A stretch of DNA of 64,000 bases from Criblamydia sequanensis CRIB-18 (GCF_000750955.1 NZ_CCEJ010000011.1:1-64000), one strand, 5' to 3'. Numbered from the stretch's first letter, positions 1-9,157 are shown. Notes: a model not told the origin generated them from the sequence alone. Made by a program: numbers and translations.

Positions 1-10
1 GTTCTCTGTA

Positions 11-38
11 AGGGCTTTTTTTTGCCCTCAAGTTTTTT
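11..38 (+). terminator. Weak Rho-independent-terminator-like hairpin
   Basis: A 5-bp stem (agggc at 11-15, gccct at 24-28) is closed by a T-rich loop and followed after a few bases by six T (33-38). It could end a gene lying left of the window. The stem is short, so this is only a candidate. Nothing else coding is visible in 1-146. Confidence 0.3.
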
Positions 39-146
39 ATATTTAGGCTATGAAGATTTTTTTTCACCTATTTTAATTAGTAAAAAAAAGTCTTCTTTCT
101 TATATGTGAAGATTTTTCACTCTTAGATTAAATCGATCGAATATTT

Positions 147-959
147 TTAGTTAAGTTTCCTAAGAAAAGGGATTTTTTTTAATTCGTTAAATACATCTTC
201 AGAAATTTCAGCATCTGCGAGAAACTCTTTTGGATACGCGCCCCAACTTCCCCCATTCTTTATTAGAAATTTTATGATTTCCTGAGAGGCCCCTAGTTTA
301 ATGCACCATTCAATAATTCCTACTTCACCCCCAAGATAGGCGGGCAACTCTACATTGATAGGGGCTTTATGAGTGACTAAGGCTTGAATGGTTTCTAAAT
401 TGCAACCGGCTTGGATTGCAAGGGGAAGAATATAACTTTCTTGAGGGATAGACCTGGACATTTTTTTTAGTTTGCTAAGGGTAAATCGGAATGCGGCGTG
501 TTTGGAAGTCAAACTTCTCTCATCGTTACAATAGGCATATATGGAGGATAGTTCAAACTCATTTTCCTCCTTAAACCAGTACGAAAGTTTTTTTTGCTTG
601 ATCGTGGGCTTTGAAAGGAGCGCTTCACTCACTCTTTCAATAGCTATTCTTAAAATAGATAAAATTTCTTTATTATTCTTTGGTTTTTCATAGCTTAGAG
701 GAAAATATCCCGATACAAAATCAATCACCTCATGGATTTCTTTAAGAACTTCGTTATCTTTCGCGTTCCTTCGCACTCTTCCAAGAAGACTTTGAGCCAA
801 GATAATAGCATATTCATTAGTCTTTAAGAGAAAGTTTACTATTTGATCAAAACGAAGGCAAACGAGGCGGGTAGTCTTCAGCTCATCTGGAGACAGATGA
901 AAGAAAATCGCAGCTATTAGTTCATCTGGCACGACACTTGTATAATTTGGTGTTTCCAT
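147..959 (-). CDS. F-box domain protein with ankyrin-like C-terminus (candidate effector)
   Basis: This 270-residue protein opens with an F-box-like segment at about residues 10-45: a V-P-D-E-L-I start, then a hydrophobic helix, H-L-S-P-D-E-L, and R-L-V-C-L-R-F. That matches the family pattern L-P-x-E-L...L-x-L-x-x-V-C-x-x-W. The second half (about 175-250) contains weak ankyrin-like helix pairs, for example A-I-Q-A-G-C-N-L-E-T-I-Q-A-L-V and K-L-G-A-S-Q-E-I-I-K-F-L-I. F-box proteins recruit substrates to eukaryotic SCF ubiquitin ligases. Bacteria lack that machinery, and amoeba-infecting chlamydiae are known to carry expanded F-box families. A role inside the host after secretion is therefore a reasonable inference, but no secretion signal can be read from the sequence. 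The ATG is preceded by an AAGGA-type ribosome site. It is followed downstream on the same strand only by the window edge. Confidence 0.7.
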   Translation of the reverse strand: METPNYTSVVPDELIAAIFFHLSPDELKTTRLVCLRFDQIVNFLLKTNEYAIILAQSLLGRVRRNAKDNEVLKEIHEVIDFVSGYFPLSYEKPKNNKEILSILRIAIERVSEALLSKPTIKQKKLSYWFKEENEFELSSIYAYCNDERSLTSKHAAFRFTLSKLKKMSRSIPQESYILPLAIQAGCNLETIQALVTHKAPINVELPAYLGGEVGIIEWCIKLGASQEIIKFLIKNGGSWGAYPKEFLADAEISEDVFNELKKIPFLRKLN

Positions 960-1019
960 AATTATCCTTAAATTTTATTAACTAATTTGTTAATAACAGT
1001 AAGGAAAAATTATTATAAC

Positions 1020-1835
1020 TTAAAAGAATGGTTGTGCCTGAAGCTCGGTGAGTTTATTCATTAAGGCTTCTTCTGAAAAAGGAAAAGCGGAGCCAAGCTT
1101 TAATTTTTCAGATCTCCAAAGACAAGATTGTTGATCAAGAAGAAACCCTTTGAAAAGGACAAGTCTAAGCGAGTCTATTGTAAGAGAGAAGTTCAAATGT
1201 CTTGAAAAAGCCTCTATAGTTCTTCTTAAGGTTAATTGAAAGGCGCTATTTTCTAACCCTTCTAAGGGTTTTGAATAAGCTATGACTGAATAAAAAACGT
1301 CATTTAACCCATGACGATGTAGAATTTTTCCTCGTTCATAAAAAAGGGATCTCATTTTTAAAAGAGAATTTTCTTTTGTTTTTCCAATAAGCAAAAATTG
1401 TCCTGACTCAGTAATCGTTAAAGAAGTTTCTCCATTAAACGAAATTTCGAAAGGGGGGCTATTTTCAATAATAGAGGGGGCGTAATCCATAAACGTCTTT
1501 TTTTCTGGCGACTTTGGTTTCCCCCTTTCTTCAAGAAGAGAACTAAAAAGTTTTTGAGGTTCTTTCTCTCTTTGTATCTCAATAAGAGTAGCGTGCACTT
1601 GAAAATCCGAATCATAAAGGACTAAAGCTTTTTCCAACTCAAAAATCACAAATACTTTTTTAATAAGTTCTTGGGCTTCCTGGATCAGATTTTTCATTCG
1701 AGAATCTTGAAAAGGAAGCCCCATGACAAGGGTCATCCCAGCATACAAACTTGCATAATTCTGGTTGGTTTTCTCAACCTCCTCTAGTTTAAACAAAGGC
1801 GTTTGAGATTGTGAAGAACTTTGTAAGATCTGCAT
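1020..1835 (-). CDS. Hypothetical protein, possibly 2H-phosphoesterase-like
   Basis: This 271-residue protein has no signal peptide or membrane segment, and I do not recognise its family with confidence. An N-terminal L-Y-A-G-M-T-L-V-M-G-L-P stretch is followed by Q-V-H-A-T-L-I-E (about residue 80). This vaguely resembles the first half of 2H phosphoesterases, which carry two H-x-T/S motifs. The second motif should fall near S-L-R-L-V-L-F-K-G (about 222), but it has no histidine, so a catalytic role is doubtful. The gene lies upstream of the F-box gene on the same strand, 60 bp away, so the two may be co-transcribed. The ribosome site is weak. Confidence 0.5.
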   Translation of the reverse strand: MQILQSSSQSQTPLFKLEEVEKTNQNYASLYAGMTLVMGLPFQDSRMKNLIQEAQELIKKVFVIFELEKALVLYDSDFQVHATLIEIQREKEPQKLFSSLLEERGKPKSPEKKTFMDYAPSIIENSPPFEISFNGETSLTITESGQFLLIGKTKENSLLKMRSLFYERGKILHRHGLNDVFYSVIAYSKPLEGLENSAFQLTLRRTIEAFSRHLNFSLTIDSLRLVLFKGFLLDQQSCLWRSEKLKLGSAFPFSEEALMNKLTELQAQPFF

Positions 1836-1952
1836 GGATTTTCCGTACTATTAGAAAATTAATTATTAAAAATAGAATTTTTACTAGAAATAATAGAAAG
1901 CTATAACTCTATTGTTTTTTTATTGGGGATCTGGTCCTTCAAACCTTCTAAA

Positions 1953-2358
1953 ATGAATGTCCTTTTTTGTCTTTACTCGCAAGCCGAGCTTATGACTTAT
2001 CAGAAATTTATACAAAAATCAATCGCAGAAAAGCATTATTAGAGTTTTAGCTTTTGGTGCTGCAAGAGATTTTCTAATTAAAACCAATCCCGATCTTTTA
2101 ATTCATTTAGAGGGGTTAGAAGAAATAGGTGAGGAGACTCATCGAGAAGTCTGATATTTTTGTCCCAGGTTTTGGATCCGCTATTTAATTGGAGATTTTA
2201 AAGAAAATAACCCAAAAGTTGAAAATTTTTCAATTGGCTACTATGAGCCTTTTCAATCTTTTCAAGACCATGCGTTTGCAAACAGACTTTTCCAAAGAGA
2301 AGAACCCATTTCTCTTGATGCTCTTTTAGACCCATGCTTTGGAAAGGTAAAAAATTAG
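1953..2358 (+). pseudogene. Decayed hypothetical gene (frameshift plus in-frame TGA)
   Basis: A short frame from the ATG at 1953 reads about 29 codons to a stop near 2040. The next frame (from 1996) then continues sensibly through V-L-A-F-G-A-A-R-D-F-L-I-K-T-N-P-D-L-L, hits TGA at 2152-2154, and resumes in the same frame with W-I-R-Y-L-I-G-D-F-K-E-N-N-P until TAG near 2356-2358. The composition of the pieces is protein-like and continuous, which suggests one gene broken by a frameshift and a nonsense change. I cannot name the family. The region 1836-2495 holds nothing else I can support. The end of glgX (minus strand) lies just beyond. Confidence 0.4.
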
Positions 2359-2495
2359 ACAAAGCTATTCTTACTATATACTTGGCAAGGCATGCCCAAA
2401 TAAATTTCAATATTCAAAAAAGGCCTGCAGCTTTTGTTGTAATCATTTATCAGATGGAAAAATGTTCCATAAAAGAAATGACTTGGATAACTTTC

Positions 2496-4526
2496 TTAAA
2501 AAGCCTTAAGCAAAATCGAAGAATGTCTTTTTACAGGAAATCTATTTGAAGCAAGGACCGGGGCTTTCTCATCATCATCAAATAAATCATCCGGACTTGT
2601 ATTGGCTGTATTGACAATCAAATACCATCGTTGGCCCTTTGGGGGCTGTGGGAGTTGTGCTTGCGTGTCTGTTTCGCAAGCATTAAAAGCCGCATAAAAA
2701 TAATGACCGTTTTCACGATCATCTTTAAAAGTACAGGCGATAAATTTGGTTTCCTCTTCCCAGTTAGGAAAGTAGGGTTTTTTACTATGCCAATCAACAT
2801 CTTCATTGGTTAGAAAACGACCCATTCTAAAAATAGGGTATTTTTTTCGTAAGGAGATTAAGCCTTTATAAAAGCGATAGTAATCTTTTTTAGCTTCAAG
2901 CTCATCCCAAAGGAACCAATTAAGATCATTATCTTGACACCAACTATTATTGTTGCCATAGCGAGTATGACCATATTCATCTCCCATAAGCAACATGGGA
3001 ACGCCTTGCGACAGCATTAAAGCAAGGTGGAAATTCTTCATTTGACGAAGGCGAAGCCTTAAAATTGCGGGATCTTTGGTTTCACCTTCAACCCCTGAGT
3101 TCCAACTTAAATTATTAGGATTACCATCCCTATCATCTTCCCCATTAGCAGAGTTATGTTTTTGATTATAGGAAACAAGGTCTCTTAGCGTGAAACCATC
3201 GTGGGCAGTAATGAAATTTATCGATGCTTTTGGAGATCTATTCCCAAAAATATCATCCGATCCGCAAAACCGTCTCGCAAAATCGCGGTTGACACCTCTA
3301 TCCCCCTTGATAAATCGCCGCATGGTATCGCGGTATTGATCATTCCATTCACTCCATCTCTCTTCATCAGGATTAAATTGACCAAGCTTATATAAACCCT
3401 GGACATCCCACGGTTCTGCGATTAATTTTGTGTCTGCAAGCAATGGGTCTTCACTGATCTCTTCAATAAGTGGAGATAGCCCCAAAGCTTCTCCTTTAGT
3501 TCCCCGATTCATGATGGTCGCTAAATCAAATCGAAAACCATCCACATGCATTTCAGAAACCCAATAATGAAGGCAATCAATGATCATTTCACGAACAATC
3601 GGGTGATTGGAATTAAAAGTATTTCCGCATCCTGTAAAGTCCATAAATTTGGATCTTGAGTCCAGCATGTAATAAACAGGTAAGTCGATCCCTTTAAAGG
3701 AAAGGGTTGGCCCAAATTCGTTTCCTTCGGCGGTGTGGTTGAAGACAACATCCAAAATGACTTCAATCCCATTTTTATGCAGTTCACGAACCATAGTTTT
3801 AAATTCTTTAACGCATGAAGCAAAATCTTTCGAAGCTGCATATCGGCTCATCGGGGAAAAAAAGTTTACTGTAGAGTAGCCCCAATAGTTAAATAGCCTT
3901 GACCCGTTAAAGATATTATAGCGTTTAAACTCGCACTCGTTAAATTCGTGGATCGGAAGAAGCTCAACGGCATTGACACCAAGATCTAACAGGTAAGGGA
4001 TTTTCTCGATAATTCCAAGGTAGGTGCCTGCATCTTTGACATTGCTTGAGGAGTGTTTTGTAAACCCTCGAACATGCATTTCATAAATAATTGTTTCTTC
4101 CATCGGGATTTTGAGAGGCTTATCATTTTGCCAATCAAAAGAGGGGTCTTTTAAAATGCACCCAAGAGGCTGATAGGGAACTTTATCATCCCCCCATTCC
4201 TGTCTTGCAAAAACAGCTTTGGCGTAAGGGTCTAAAACAGGGGTTTCGACATTTTCATAAAATTTTGTATATCGGCCTTTTTGTTTAATCTTAAAAGCAT
4301 AGCAGCTATTATCCGGAATATTTGTGATAAAGGTATGCCAAACATCGCCTGTTTTGTTATTGTTTCTATCGAAAACAAATTCGCCAATGACTTTTCTTTC
4401 TAAATCATAAAGCAGCAAGGTTACTTCTTCAGCATGCCTTGAATAAAGGGCAAAATTGACACCGCCTTCTTGAGAGCTCGCCCCATAGGGAACAGGATTT
4501 CCCTCGGATTGGATCATTTCCGCCAT
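2496..4526 (-). CDS. glgX: Glycogen debranching enzyme GlgX (GH13 isoamylase type)
   Basis: The 676-residue protein has an N-terminal carbohydrate-binding CBM48-like part (residues about 10-110) followed by a GH13 barrel. The four conserved GH13 regions are visible: D-V-V-F-N-H-T (region I), D-G-F-R-F-D-L (region II, with the nucleophile Asp), L-I-A-E-P-W-D (region III, acid/base Glu) and T-A-H-D-G-F (region IV). The order and the 'W-N-D-Q-Y-R-D' block are those of GlgX/isoamylase enzymes, which cleave alpha-1,6 branches of phosphorylase-limit glycogen. Length is normal for the family. The start ATG lies close to an AGGGA-like site. The divergent neighbour is treY, with 159 bp between the two starts. 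GlgX would work with the glgP and malQ products encoded a few kilobases away. Confidence 0.95.
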   Translation of the reverse strand: MAEMIQSEGNPVPYGASSQEGGVNFALYSRHAEEVTLLLYDLERKVIGEFVFDRNNNKTGDVWHTFITNIPDNSCYAFKIKQKGRYTKFYENVETPVLDPYAKAVFARQEWGDDKVPYQPLGCILKDPSFDWQNDKPLKIPMEETIIYEMHVRGFTKHSSSNVKDAGTYLGIIEKIPYLLDLGVNAVELLPIHEFNECEFKRYNIFNGSRLFNYWGYSTVNFFSPMSRYAASKDFASCVKEFKTMVRELHKNGIEVILDVVFNHTAEGNEFGPTLSFKGIDLPVYYMLDSRSKFMDFTGCGNTFNSNHPIVREMIIDCLHYWVSEMHVDGFRFDLATIMNRGTKGEALGLSPLIEEISEDPLLADTKLIAEPWDVQGLYKLGQFNPDEERWSEWNDQYRDTMRRFIKGDRGVNRDFARRFCGSDDIFGNRSPKASINFITAHDGFTLRDLVSYNQKHNSANGEDDRDGNPNNLSWNSGVEGETKDPAILRLRLRQMKNFHLALMLSQGVPMLLMGDEYGHTRYGNNNSWCQDNDLNWFLWDELEAKKDYYRFYKGLISLRKKYPIFRMGRFLTNEDVDWHSKKPYFPNWEEETKFIACTFKDDRENGHYFYAAFNACETDTQAQLPQPPKGQRWYLIVNTANTSPDDLFDDDEKAPVLASNRFPVKRHSSILLKAF

Positions 4527-4685
4527 ATTTTAAAGTCCCTAATTTTCTTAGATATCTAACATATCAAAAGTTTTTTTCATAATCGCAATTTATTTACCTA
4601 TTTTTTTTTAATTGAGCTATCGTGAAGTTACTTAAAGCTACCAAAAATAAGTTAAATTTAAGCGGTTTATATTTAAGAGGTTGTT

Positions 4686-7163
4686 TTGCATCGCGTGCCT
4701 GTTTCAACCTATCGTTTACAGCTAAACTACCTATTTGGCTTAAGGGACTGTTTGGGGTTACTGGATTATTTTCAGGAACTTGGGGTTGATTTCCTCTACC
4801 TTTCTCCTTTGTTTGCAGCTCGGAAAAAAAGCTTGCATGGTTATGATGTCGTTGATTTTTCAAGTATCAATTCAGAAATCGGGTCAGAAGAAGACTTAAA
4901 AAAACTCTCGGAAGAATTAAAGAAAAGAGAGATGGGTCTTCTTCTTGATTTTGTCCCAAATCATATGTGCGTAGAAAGCTTAGATAATAAGTGGTGGCAA
5001 GATATCCTTTTTCGGGGTGAAAAATCTATTTACTCAAAAGTGTTTGATATCGATTGGCAATCTGAAAAAAAGGAACTTAAAGGTAAAGTTCTGGTTCCCT
5101 TCCTCGGGATTCCTCTAGAAAAAGCATTAGAGAAAGGGGAAATTGAGGTTAAGACTTTCGATAATACTCCAAAACTTTGTTATTTTGAGTCTCAATACCC
5201 CATTTGTGAAGAAAGCACTCCCTTTTTAAAAGCCTTTCCCGAACTTGTTTTTCGCCAACATTATTTGCTTTCAGATTTTCATCGAGGCTTTGTTGATCTT
5301 AACTATAGAAGGTTTTTTTATATTACTGATTTAGCAGCTCTTAGGGTGGAGGTGCCGCAAGTCTTCGATGCGGTTCATGAAATTCTCTTTAAGTGGATAG
5401 ATAAGGGTTGGATTCAGGGTTTAAGAATAGATCACATTGACGGACTTTATGATCCAAAGGGTTATGTTAATAAATTAAAAGAAAAAAAAGACATTTATCT
5501 TGTGGCAGAAAAGATTCTTGGCTTTAAAGAAAAGCTCTCAACAGATTGGTCGTTTAGCGGTACCACAGGCTATGAATTTTTAGCTCAATCTCAAACGCTA
5601 TTTTTAAAAAAAGAAAATAAAAATGCCATTCTTGAAACCTATCAAACCTTTACAAATGATTTTAGCTCCAAAGAAAAGATTGAAAGAGAGTCTCGCAAAT
5701 TTGTTTTAGACCATCCTTTTCAATCTGAAGTGAATAGACTGATCAAAGAATTTAGTGCCTTGGATCTTGGGATTGACAATAAAATGGCTCAAGAAATTAT
5801 TATGGAGCTTCTTTTATCCTTTCCGATCTATCGAACCTACCTAAGAAAAGGGGATTATCAGGAAGAAGACATGGCTATTTTGAAACAGGTGCTTAATGAA
5901 CTTGAGAAAAAGTTTTTGTCACTTCCAAAAAAGCAATGGGAAGCTTTTAAAAGTTGTTTTCTAGACCAGGAAAAAGCTGAAAATGCTTTTGTCATGCGCT
6001 TTCAACAAACAACCCCCTCTGTTATGGCAAAAGGGATTGAAGATACGGCCATCTACCGATTTTTTCCTTTACTATGCTTATCGGAGGTGGGCCTTTCTTA
6101 TGACTATTATGGCCAGGATAAAGATGATTTTCATGAACATAATCTTTGGGTGAATAGCTCGTTCCCAAACTCTCTTTTAGCCACTTCAACCCACGACAGC
6201 AAATATTCTGCCGATGTCAGATGCCGTTTATCGGTTTTAACCGAGATTCCTGAAATTTGGAAAGAAACCCTTTTTTCCTTCTCTGAAATGAGTGCGGGAT
6301 ATAAGAAAAATGGAACTCCGGACAAAAGGGAAGAGTATTTTATTTATCAGACGTTAATTGGCCTTTGGCCCTTACATGATCTCAAAGAGGATGAATGGCA
6401 ATTTTTTCATGATAGGATTTGTCAATTTCTACAAAAAGCTATGAGGGAAGCTAAGCTTAAAACTTATTGGATTGAGCCTAATTTAGTTTATGAAAATGAA
6501 ATAGAACAGTTTGTCAGCAACCTCTTACGGGACAAAACGTTTAAACAATCGGTTTATTCCTTTGTTCGAAAAATTGAAACGGCGGGCTTACTCAACTCTC
6601 TTTCTTTATTAGTATTAACACTAACCTCGCCCGGTGTCACAGATATTTATCAAGGGAGCGAAAGTTGGAATTTTTCTTTAGTCGATCCTGACAATCGCCA
6701 AAAGATAGATTTTAATAAGCTTAAAGATTCCCTTTCTGAAATTTTTAAAGTGGAAAATTTCGATCCCAAAAACCTCATAGGTGACTTAGAGAGCGGCAAA
6801 ATCAAACAGTATCTTTTAAAAAAAGGGCTTCATTTTAGAAAAAAGCAGAAGGATTTATTCTTAAAGGGATCCTACATTCCATTAACGCTTTCCGGCTCTA
6901 AGGCAAATCAAGCGCTTTCTTTTTTAAGAAAAACTGAAGAGAAAGCTTTTATTACGACAGTTGGCAGGTTTTTTCAGAACGAATCTGATCCTTTAAAAAT
7001 GGATTGGGAAGATACGGCCATCATTTTGCCGCAAGAAGAAAGCCATGCCTCTTTTAAAGGTCTTTTTTTTAATGAAGAAATCGAAGGGAATAAACTCTAT
7101 TTGAAAGATCTTTTTCAATTACTGCCAGTCTCTATTTTAGAGAAGAGCTTTCAAAAGAAGTAA
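4686..7163 (+). CDS. treY: Maltooligosyl-trehalose synthase TreY (GH13)
   Basis: This 825-residue intramolecular transglucosidase converts the reducing-end alpha-1,4 bond of malto-oligosaccharides into alpha,alpha-1,1, so that TreZ can release trehalose. Diagnostic motifs are the N-terminal P-V-S-T-Y-R-L-Q, H-G-Y-D-V-V-D, D-F-V-P-N-H (region I), R-I-D-H-I-D-G-L (region II, nucleophile Asp), L-V-A-E-K-I-L-G (region III) and S-T-H-D-S-K (region IV). In the last motif the usual K-R-S-E-D-V-R-A-R-L reads K-Y-S-A-D-V-R-C-R-L. The start is TTG at 4686: AAGAGG at 4675-4680 sits 5 bases upstream, whereas GTG at 4695 would be 14 bases away. A treZ gene is not in the window. Divergent to glgX, and closed by a strong terminator hairpin whose loop contains its TAA. 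Confidence 0.92.
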   Translation: MHRVPVSTYRLQLNYLFGLRDCLGLLDYFQELGVDFLYLSPLFAARKKSLHGYDVVDFSSINSEIGSEEDLKKLSEELKKREMGLLLDFVPNHMCVESLDNKWWQDILFRGEKSIYSKVFDIDWQSEKKELKGKVLVPFLGIPLEKALEKGEIEVKTFDNTPKLCYFESQYPICEESTPFLKAFPELVFRQHYLLSDFHRGFVDLNYRRFFYITDLAALRVEVPQVFDAVHEILFKWIDKGWIQGLRIDHIDGLYDPKGYVNKLKEKKDIYLVAEKILGFKEKLSTDWSFSGTTGYEFLAQSQTLFLKKENKNAILETYQTFTNDFSSKEKIERESRKFVLDHPFQSEVNRLIKEFSALDLGIDNKMAQEIIMELLLSFPIYRTYLRKGDYQEEDMAILKQVLNELEKKFLSLPKKQWEAFKSCFLDQEKAENAFVMRFQQTTPSVMAKGIEDTAIYRFFPLLCLSEVGLSYDYYGQDKDDFHEHNLWVNSSFPNSLLATSTHDSKYSADVRCRLSVLTEIPEIWKETLFSFSEMSAGYKKNGTPDKREEYFIYQTLIGLWPLHDLKEDEWQFFHDRICQFLQKAMREAKLKTYWIEPNLVYENEIEQFVSNLLRDKTFKQSVYSFVRKIETAGLLNSLSLLVLTLTSPGVTDIYQGSESWNFSLVDPDNRQKIDFNKLKDSLSEIFKVENFDPKNLIGDLESGKIKQYLLKKGLHFRKKQKDLFLKGSYIPLTLSGSKANQALSFLRKTEEKAFITTVGRFFQNESDPLKMDWEDTAIILPQEESHASFKGLFFNEEIEGNKLYLKDLFQLLPVSILEKSFQKK

Positions 7164-7186
7164 ACTTCTTTTGAAAGCAATTTTTT
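7148..7186. terminator. Bidirectional terminator hairpin between treY and the GT28 gene
   Basis: A perfect 13-bp inverted repeat (7148-7160 and 7165-7177) has a 4-base loop that is TAAA. The treY stop codon therefore lies in the loop. On the plus strand it is followed by a T-run at 7181-7186. The convergent gene ends at 7185, so the same hairpin can end both transcripts. The left arm shares a 13-base word with the hairpin at 20496-20519. Confidence 0.8.
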
Positions 7187-8957
7187 AGCCTATTAATTGA
7201 GAAAGAGTTTCCTCTTTCAAAAGCTCTAATATCGCTTTTGCAATATGAGGATGGTAATCCTTGACAATCTCTTTTCCTTTCAAACTGACAATAAATCTAA
7301 CAACAAAATTCTCCCACCGTTTTGAGAAATTTTTACCTTTAGACGGAAAAATTTTTCCAATAAGCTCAGAAAATATGTCCTCTTTTGAAAGCATTTTCTG
7401 TAAAACCTCTTTGACTTCGGGAATGGCATCTTCAATATTTTCTGAGTTAGAAATTACGGTTTTAATAATCTCTACATCCTCATCAGTTAGAATATTTTTT
7501 ATAGCTTCAATAGCTTCTCGTTTACTCAATAGAATAATCAATTTATCAAATAACGAACCGCTGCCTTCCATAATTTTCTCAAACCTTTGAGCAAATTTTT
7601 TTAAAGAAGAAGGATCCCTTTTTTCTAACAGGGGTTCTCTTTGCTCAAAAATACGACAAACAGTGTTCATTAAGTTTATAGCAAATCTTTTTCCGGGGCA
7701 TTCTATGGAAACTGGCCTAGGCCTATCTAAAGCAGCTTCAACTTGTTCAAGAAATTTTTCAGGGTCGATTTCTTCGCCAAATCCTTTTGCAATAGCAAAA
7801 TCCATATTACCTGCTTCCCAAGGAAGCGCTTTATTGGCTTCGCCGTTAAATAAGGTGTAGATTTTGCTTGCGATAGCTTCATTAACAGTTGATCCGCCCG
7901 GCTTTGAAATCAAAAGGTTACCCATACGCATTAAAGCCGCAATGTATTCCCCGTCTTTTCGTCCAAGGGCATGAACTGCAACATTAGGGTTAGTGTGGCC
8001 TTCACAGGCTTTTATTGTGGATTCCTTTTTTTCTTCACCACCGCATAGAGCAATGACATGAACTTTTTCCTTGAAAGAGTTTTTGTGGTTAGCGATAGCT
8101 TTGGAGTAATCTTCAACAGCAGTCCCAACTCCTTGAGCACCCATCATAATAAGAACTACCTTATCCTCTTCTCCAATTCCAAGTTCGAGACGAATTTCAT
8201 CTATTTTTTCCTGCATGTCTTTTGTTTTTTTTCCAAAAGCTTCCCGAAGTGGATAGCCTATAATCTCAAAATTTTCTTCATCGAATTGAGAACTTAGCGG
8301 TCCTGTTATTATTCTGTCAGAAAAAGGAAGACCGATGTGAAAGTCTTTCCCCGGGTTCTCTATGCCTCTAAAAAAGTGTCTTGCTTCGATGTCTGTTGTT
8401 AAAACGAACATGGGGATGCCGGCTTCTTTTGCAATTTCCCAAGTCATCCTATTTGCGATAGGAAATACACTGATAATGAGATCAGGTTTAAATTTTTCAA
8501 TTTGGTCTATTAATACAGGTCTAACTTGGATAGGGGCTGCCGTAATTTCAGCGATGGGCTGAAGATAGGTTAGGACTTCAAGCATCCCGAGGTGTCCGCC
8601 CTTTTGAAAGGTATTAAACAGTTCATTGCCGCCCATTTCATCAAAAGAATGGTCAATTTTTACTTTAAAAAATTCTCCAAGTGCTTTTTTCACAGCCTCA
8701 GCTGATGCTAAGTGGCCGCCGCCGCCGCCGTTTGTCAAAACTAAAATTCGTTTTTTTTCATTTCCGAAGAAATCATACCATTTTTTAGAGGAGGGGTCCC
8801 AGGTATTTAAGGTTTGCATCTCTATAATTTCGGAGCCTAGGCTTAGAGTTGTTTCTAAGGCTTCTCCTCCAATCTGGTTTAAATTTTCACCATTTAAACT
8901 TCTTCCAATTAGGTTTGTAAAAGAAGAAGCAGCTTTTAAGACAAAATCATTAATCAT
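7185..8957 (-). CDS. MurG/MGDG-synthase-like glycosyltransferase (GT28 type) with helical C-terminal extension
   Basis: In this 590-residue protein, residues about 65-450 look like a GT-B glycosyltransferase of the MGDG synthase/MurG group. There is a glycine-rich T-N-G-G-G-G-G-H-L-A-S-A loop near residue 80, an acceptor-domain T-T-D-I-E-A-R-H-F segment, and a C-domain S-K-P-G-G-S-T-V-N-E-A donor-binding motif. Such enzymes transfer a sugar from a nucleotide sugar to a lipid or lipid-linked acceptor at the membrane surface. The acceptor cannot be read from the sequence. The last roughly 150 residues are charged and helical and are not part of the usual fold. No signal peptide is seen. Convergent with treY. 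YqeY lies upstream on the same strand, about 200 bp away. Confidence 0.8.
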   Translation of the reverse strand: MINDFVLKAASSFTNLIGRSLNGENLNQIGGEALETTLSLGSEIIEMQTLNTWDPSSKKWYDFFGNEKKRILVLTNGGGGGHLASAEAVKKALGEFFKVKIDHSFDEMGGNELFNTFQKGGHLGMLEVLTYLQPIAEITAAPIQVRPVLIDQIEKFKPDLIISVFPIANRMTWEIAKEAGIPMFVLTTDIEARHFFRGIENPGKDFHIGLPFSDRIITGPLSSQFDEENFEIIGYPLREAFGKKTKDMQEKIDEIRLELGIGEEDKVVLIMMGAQGVGTAVEDYSKAIANHKNSFKEKVHVIALCGGEEKKESTIKACEGHTNPNVAVHALGRKDGEYIAALMRMGNLLISKPGGSTVNEAIASKIYTLFNGEANKALPWEAGNMDFAIAKGFGEEIDPEKFLEQVEAALDRPRPVSIECPGKRFAINLMNTVCRIFEQREPLLEKRDPSSLKKFAQRFEKIMEGSGSLFDKLIILLSKREAIEAIKNILTDEDVEIIKTVISNSENIEDAIPEVKEVLQKMLSKEDIFSELIGKIFPSKGKNFSKRWENFVVRFIVSLKGKEIVKDYHPHIAKAILELLKEETLSQLIG

Positions 8958-9114
8958 ATGTATTATCTTTGTGTTTTTTTATTAATTAACACACAAATTA
9001 TAATAAACATCTTTAAAGATTGTATTAATATTTTATTTTATTTAAAATAATTATTATTAAATAAATTAATTGGAATAGTGTTACAAAATTGGGAAGAAAA
9101 GGGGGAGTTGAATG

Positions 9115-9140
9115 CCCGGGGTAGAAGCCTTGACCCCCGG
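9115..9140 (-). terminator. G+C-rich imperfect hairpin downstream of yqeY
   Basis: The arms CCGGGGT (9116-9122) and ACCCCCGG (9133-9140) pair with one bulged C and stand out in very A+T-rich DNA (8958-9157). It lies 3' of yqeY and 5' of the glycosyltransferase gene. A clear T-run is missing, so it could be a terminator, an attenuator or simply a leader structure. Confidence 0.3.
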
Positions 9141-9157
9141 AGCAAATGAGTAAAAAA

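Noticed and set aside
107-120. Short inverted repeat GTGAA/TTCAC
   Set aside because: Five base pairs in A+T-rich DNA are expected by chance.
2152-2154. TGA read as tryptophan
   Set aside because: The resumed frame is tempting, but other genes in the window use TGG for Trp normally, and a frameshift upstream also damages this locus. A pseudogene is simpler.
2334-2549. 71-codon plus-strand frame overlapping the end of glgX
   Set aside because: Half of it is antisense to glgX, and the rest is in a different frame from the readable remnant at 1996-2358.
7261-8985. Several antisense frames of 60-120 codons opposite the glycosyltransferase gene
   Set aside because: They are shadows of a long, well-supported gene, with low-complexity Ser/Phe-rich translations.
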